9,794 bases of DNA, taken from positions 1 through 9,794 of the forward strand of contig DMJN01000110.1 in NCBI GenBank assembly GCA_003451715.1. Direction: 5' to 3'. Source of the DNA: Gammaproteobacteria bacterium. GTDB lineage: Bacteria; Pseudomonadota; Gammaproteobacteria; Pseudomonadales; Pseudohongiellaceae. A model generated the notes under the pieces. The model did not search any database, was not told where the DNA came from, and was given only the letters and a program-made list of their open reading frames with translations. The position numbers were made by a program, and so were the translations under genes. Shown here in pieces: positions 7,183 to 9,794 of the stretch (position 1 is the first letter of the stretch; every line of letters starts with the position of its first letter).

Positions 7183-7481
7183 AAACAGAGAACCAATTCA
7201 GTCACGGATGTGAACCGTTATTTCCCTTTAATTTCTTGATATTGCGCCTATGTTCCACGGCCATTATACAGATAAATCCCTATGAATCATGGCTTTGGGC
7301 AGTTCTACCCCACCGAGAACAATCATTAGAAATAGAAATGTGAGCTGCTGCGGATCAATCCTGCTGCTGGCTCATGAATCTCTCGCTGAGTCGATTCCAA
7401 TATCCAGCCGATCATACATAGCTGCGATCTCATCCATCGCGAGCACACTGGGAGTTAGGATCCCTCTGAACAAGTGGATCC

Positions 7482-8459
7482 CTAGTCAACATCCAGCGAA
7501 ATCATCTGTGATTTGGCGTAACGGTCTCCGTGCACTGCCTTGCCTGCAAACAGATTGCCGGCCCTGCTCAGAGCCTCTTTGCTGATTTCGCACTCCAGAG
7601 TCCGGGCGTTCTCTTCAACAAATTTGACGTGCTTGATCCCGGGTATGGGAACGTAATCGGCATCCTGTGCCAGCACCCAGGCCAGAGCGAGCTGTGCCGG
7701 AGTACAGTTACTGTCGTGAGCTATGGAAATTAACTCCTCCACCAGTTTGCGATTATGCTGAAAATTATCGCCTGTAAATCTTGGCATGGTCTGGCGCATG
7801 TCATCGATTTCCAATTCAGACATATCCGTTATGACACCCGATAGAAATGCCCGGCCGAGCGGGCTGAAGGGCACAAAACCAATGCCTAATTCTTTACAAC
7901 ATTGCAGGACATCAGGCTCCGGGTCTCGAGTCCACAGGGAATATTCCGATTGCACTGCGCAGATCAGATGTTCCTCATGTGCTTTTCTAATCGTAGTGGC
8001 CGAGCATTCCGATAAACCGATGTAACGGATCTTCCCCGCTTCGACACAGTCAGCAAGAGCGCCCACACTTTCCTCAATCGGCACATTGAAATCCCGTCTG
8101 TGCAAATAGTAGAGATCGATTACTTCTGTATTGAGGCGTTGCAGGCTCTCTTCACAGGTTCGCTTCACATTTTCCGGTGTGCAATCGACGCCACGTTTTC
8201 CATCTCGATTGATGATGCCGCATTTGCTGGCGAGTACGAATTCGCCTCGCCTGGAGCCTAGGACTTCACCGATAAGTGCCTCATTGTGTCCCACGCCATA
8301 GACGCTGGCCGTGTCGAGGAAGGTATATCCAATATCCAGCGCTCGATGCAGTGCCCGTTCCGATTCCTGCCGATCCGGCTTCCCATAGGCCTGGGACATG
8401 CTCATGCAGCCCAGGCCCAAGGCTGAGACGGTCAATTCTCCTAATTTTCTCGTTTCCAA
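7482..8459 (-). CDS. Aldo/keto reductase
   Basis: This 325-residue cytoplasmic NAD(P)H-dependent oxidoreductase has the (beta/alpha)8 barrel of the aldo/keto reductase superfamily. The full catalytic tetrad is visible: Asp49 in FLDTASVYG, Tyr54, Lys79 in LASKCG and His120 in YYLHRRD. Nicotinamide-side motifs follow: GLSECS in the middle, then FVPFSPLGRAFLSG and, near the end, PIPGIKHVKFVEENARTL, which binds the adenosine phosphate. It starts METRKLGELTVSALGLGCMSM, as expected for the yeast Tas/YajO/AKR13-like group of proteobacterial enzymes. The start codon is TTG at 8459, with TTAGGA eight bases upstream. An ATG eight bases before it is out of frame, and an in-frame stop lies a few codons higher, so TTG is nearly forced. 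It would reduce an aldehyde or ketone or oxidise an alcohol; the substrate is unknown. It follows the truncated permease by 202 bases, so it probably has its own promoter. Confidence 0.95.
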   Translation of the reverse strand: METRKLGELTVSALGLGCMSMSQAYGKPDRQESERALHRALDIGYTFLDTASVYGVGHNEALIGEVLGSRRGEFVLASKCGIINRDGKRGVDCTPENVKRTCEESLQRLNTEVIDLYYLHRRDFNVPIEESVGALADCVEAGKIRYIGLSECSATTIRKAHEEHLICAVQSEYSLWTRDPEPDVLQCCKELGIGFVPFSPLGRAFLSGVITDMSELEIDDMRQTMPRFTGDNFQHNRKLVEELISIAHDSNCTPAQLALAWVLAQDADYVPIPGIKHVKFVEENARTLECEISKEALSRAGNLFAGKAVHGDRYAKSQMISLDVD

Positions 8460-8467
8460 CTTCTCAT

Positions 8468-8473
8468 TCCTAA
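8468..8473 (-). promoter_or_regulatory. Ribosome binding site deciding the TTG start at 8459
   Basis: TTAGGA on the minus strand is eight bases before TTG 8459. No in-frame ATG or GTG is available between this TTG and the nearest upstream in-frame stop codon, so the TTG is the only reasonable start. Confidence 0.6.
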
Positions 8474-8494
8474 TTGGCTTTTAACATAGACTCG

Positions 8495-8506
8495 TTTGAA
8501 TTCAAA
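8495..8506. promoter_or_regulatory. Perfect 12-base palindrome upstream of the aldo/keto reductase
   Basis: TTTGAATTCAAA is a perfect palindrome 36-47 bases before the TTG start codon. A second, gapped dyad, TGATT-gta-AATCA, lies at 8568-8580. Either could be an operator, but AT-rich palindromes arise easily by chance and I could not place a convincing promoter around them. Confidence 0.25.
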
Positions 8507-8661
8507 TCCGTTTGCATCACGGGAAATTCAATCGTATGAATCTTCTTATTATTGAGGCTTGGCAGTCTGATTGTAAATCAAACTGATGAGAAAGTTCGAC
8601 TAGATGAACCTTACAGTTGATGTAGGGTATTCAGACTGAAAGAAAGAAGCATAGATGCAGG

Positions 8662-9642
8662 TCAGTGATGTCTTATACGATTCATAGTCCACAGTGCCAA
8701 GCATATCACCCCGAAAGGCAACACTCCCAGCAGGCTGGTAGCTAGCAAGTCTTCCAGTTGAGATTCGGTGGAATAGAATTGCAGGCTGCTGAGATAGTTG
8801 ATTTGCAAAACAAACACCAGAAGACCTGTCGTCACCAGCACCAGAAATTGTTTAGCATTCAGTATCATGTCCCTGAGCAACTCCCTGACCAGAAAAACGA
8901 GGGCTGCAGGGACTCCGAGGATAAATATCCAGAGGTGCTTGTTGTAGACCGCATTTGACAAGGCCTTCAATTCGCTTGGTTCTGTTATCCAGGCGAGAAA
9001 CATGGCCAGAGAAAAGGCATAGACAGCCAGGATAGAAGCTATCCCGCTCATCAGCTCCGGCTTTAACATAAACCAGATACTCACGGAAGCCAAGAGAGTT
9101 GCATATGTTGCGAATGTGATCAACCCGATTGCCAACAGTCGAGTCACTGACAACGCTGGGGCGCTGGTAAAGTCCGCAAAGCTATCCAATGCAGCGGCTC
9201 GGATTTGATCGAAGTTGTCGACGAATAGTGACCCGAACACCCAGATAACAAAAACCATCGCTATCGCAGCGACTAGCAAGCTTGTGAAATTCACCGAGAG
9301 TTTAATTGCCACCAGTTTAGCTGTACTTAACGGGATGCTGCGATCGAATACACTGAAATATGGAACACCATTGCGTAGACCCACCCCAAATGTCTGGAGA
9401 ATCATTGCCATACCAAGCAACGCATAGAATCCACCTGCTGAGACCACAACTTCTCCCAGCCCTGGCAAATATTCATAGAAGAGCTCATACAAATAGAGCA
9501 CCCTAACCATAAGGAGGGCAATCAATGCCGTTATGATTCCCATAAATGCAGCTGAAACAGGCCCTCGCAGCTGCCTTTCCCGCCACAGCTCCGCCGCTAT
9601 GGGTGAATGAGTCGGACAGAGCGATGTGTACCCCGTCAGCAC
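8662..9642 (-). CDS. ABC-2-type permease-like membrane protein, N-terminus cut off by an insertion sequence
   Basis: The readable frame is 326 residues with about eight hydrophobic segments, near 29-55, 66-88, 107-138, 166-192, 197-219, 236-252, 265-287 and 299-320. No signal peptide or translation signal precedes it. GTG 9642 directly follows an in-frame TAG, and no Shine-Dalgarno is visible. The first residues (MLTGYT) are encoded by what looks like the terminal repeat of the neighbouring insertion sequence, so native protein probably begins near residue 7. The segment SPIAAELWRERQLRGP (13-28) followed by a long hydrophobic helix resembles the middle of large ABC exporter permeases, in which an S-P-x-x-A-x-x-W-x-E motif opens the second half. 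The first half would then lie beyond the element, outside the window. The gene is probably inactive unless transcribed and started from within the element. The membrane call is firm; the ABC permease assignment is tentative, since no ATPase is in view. Confidence 0.7.
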   Translation of the reverse strand: MLTGYTSLCPTHSPIAAELWRERQLRGPVSAAFMGIITALIALLMVRVLYLYELFYEYLPGLGEVVVSAGGFYALLGMAMILQTFGVGLRNGVPYFSVFDRSIPLSTAKLVAIKLSVNFTSLLVAAIAMVFVIWVFGSLFVDNFDQIRAAALDSFADFTSAPALSVTRLLAIGLITFATYATLLASVSIWFMLKPELMSGIASILAVYAFSLAMFLAWITEPSELKALSNAVYNKHLWIFILGVPAALVFLVRELLRDMILNAKQFLVLVTTGLLVFVLQINYLSSLQFYSTESQLEDLLATSLLGVLPFGVICLALWTMNRIRHH

Positions 9643-9794
9643 CTATGGAACAGATATAGCACGGGTTTAAAGGAGAGTTTTTGTTCATCCTAACGTGAGG
9701 AGTTGAGATGAAACAGAAACAAGCAGAACGACCCGCATCGTCAGAACGGATCATTCGTGACATCAAGCGCAAGACGCGTAAGCAATACAGTGCG
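9627..9794 (+). mobile_element. Left end of an IS3-family insertion sequence (partial)
   Basis: The start of an IS3-family orfA lies at 9708, and the sequence before it begins TGTACCCCGTCAGC at 9627. IS3-family ends typically begin TGT, often TGTAC. The element cuts into the permease frame at this point. The exact boundary could be 9625 or 9627, because TG is repeated. The right end, the second inverted repeat and the target duplication are outside the window, so the name and the size of the element cannot be given. Confidence 0.6.
9708..9794 (+). CDS. IS3-family transposase OrfA, N-terminal fragment
   Basis: The ATG at 9708 follows AGGAG (9698-9702) with five bases of spacing, a very good translation signal. 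The 29 visible residues begin MKQKQAERPASSERIIRDI and end KRKTRKQYSA at the window edge. A basic, R/K-rich start leading to an R-K-x-Y-S-A segment is what I know from the helix-turn-helix OrfA proteins of one IS3-family group, in which EEKIRIVLEGLRG-like sequence follows. That next part is not in the window, so the call rests on the start only. OrfA binds the element ends; the full transposase is usually made by frameshifting into OrfB. Confidence 0.75.
   Translation, partial: MKQKQAERPASSERIIRDIKRKTRKQYSA

Larger units (their letters stand above)
7097..7481. other. 385-base intergenic stretch between aldo/keto reductase and exported protein genes
   Basis: The right half contains a short minus-strand open frame, ATG 7437 to TGA 7372, encoding MDEIAAMYDRLDIGIDSARDS. 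The frame is also open upstream to just past the aldo/keto reductase stop codon. It has no Shine-Dalgarno sequence and may be a gene remnant or chance. GGATCC occurs twice, 16 bases apart, just after the reductase stop (7459-7464 and 7475-7480). The left part contains the promoter candidate at 7154-7182 and the ribosome binding site for the exported protein. Nothing else is recognisable. Confidence 0.35.

Noticed and set aside
9503..9772. An 89-residue minus-strand frame running through the IS end and into the permease
   Set aside because: It is antisense to the well-supported orfA start at 9708 and out of frame with the permease; low-complexity Cys/Ser/Gly composition.
1..9794. CRISPR array, tRNA, rRNA or riboswitch
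   Set aside because: No regularly spaced direct repeats, no tRNA-like cloverleaf and no recognisable structured leader were seen on either strand; a covariance-model scan was not possible here.

Overview
This window reads as part of a moderate-GC gammaproteobacterial chromosome, possibly marine or another free-living aerobe. That is inferred from the gene content and overall feel of the sequence, not from a marker gene. It holds two periplasmic PQQ (pyrroloquinoline quinone) dehydrogenases transcribed divergently, three cytoplasmic or exported genes on the minus strand, and at the right edge a membrane permease gene that appears to be cut by an IS3-family insertion sequence.

Layout. 1-59 (-) is the signal peptide of a secreted protein that runs off the left edge. 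236-2158 (-) is a soluble, secreted PQQ dehydrogenase of the glucose-dehydrogenase-like clade. 2159-2346 is a compact divergent control region with a credible sigma70-type promoter in each direction and a perfect inverted repeat inside one promoter spacer. 2347-4500 (+) is a second PQQ dehydrogenase with an N-terminal cytochrome c domain, started by GTG. 4593-5789 (-) is an acyl-CoA dehydrogenase. 6107-7096 (-) is an exported protein of unknown function. 7482-8459 (-) is an aldo/keto reductase started by TTG. 8662-9642 (-) is the C-terminal part of an ABC-2-type permease-like protein. From about 9627 to the right edge is the left end of an IS3-family element with the start of its orfA.

How the genes might work together (inference). 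The two quinoproteins would oxidise alcohols, sugars or aldehydes in the periplasm. One carries its own haem domain to receive electrons; the other must hand them to a separate acceptor. The aldo/keto reductase (carbonyl/alcohol interconversion) and the acyl-CoA dehydrogenase (alpha,beta-desaturation of an acyl-CoA) could handle later cytoplasmic steps, so the block looks like accessory catabolism of an alcohol-bearing carbon source. The substrate is not readable from the sequence. No PQQ biosynthesis gene, regulator gene, tRNA, rRNA or CRISPR array is visible. I did not find a clearly new multi-gene system. The most interesting points are the unusual metal/PQQ site of the haem-fused dehydrogenase, the divergent promoter architecture, the unassigned exported protein and the IS-cut permease.
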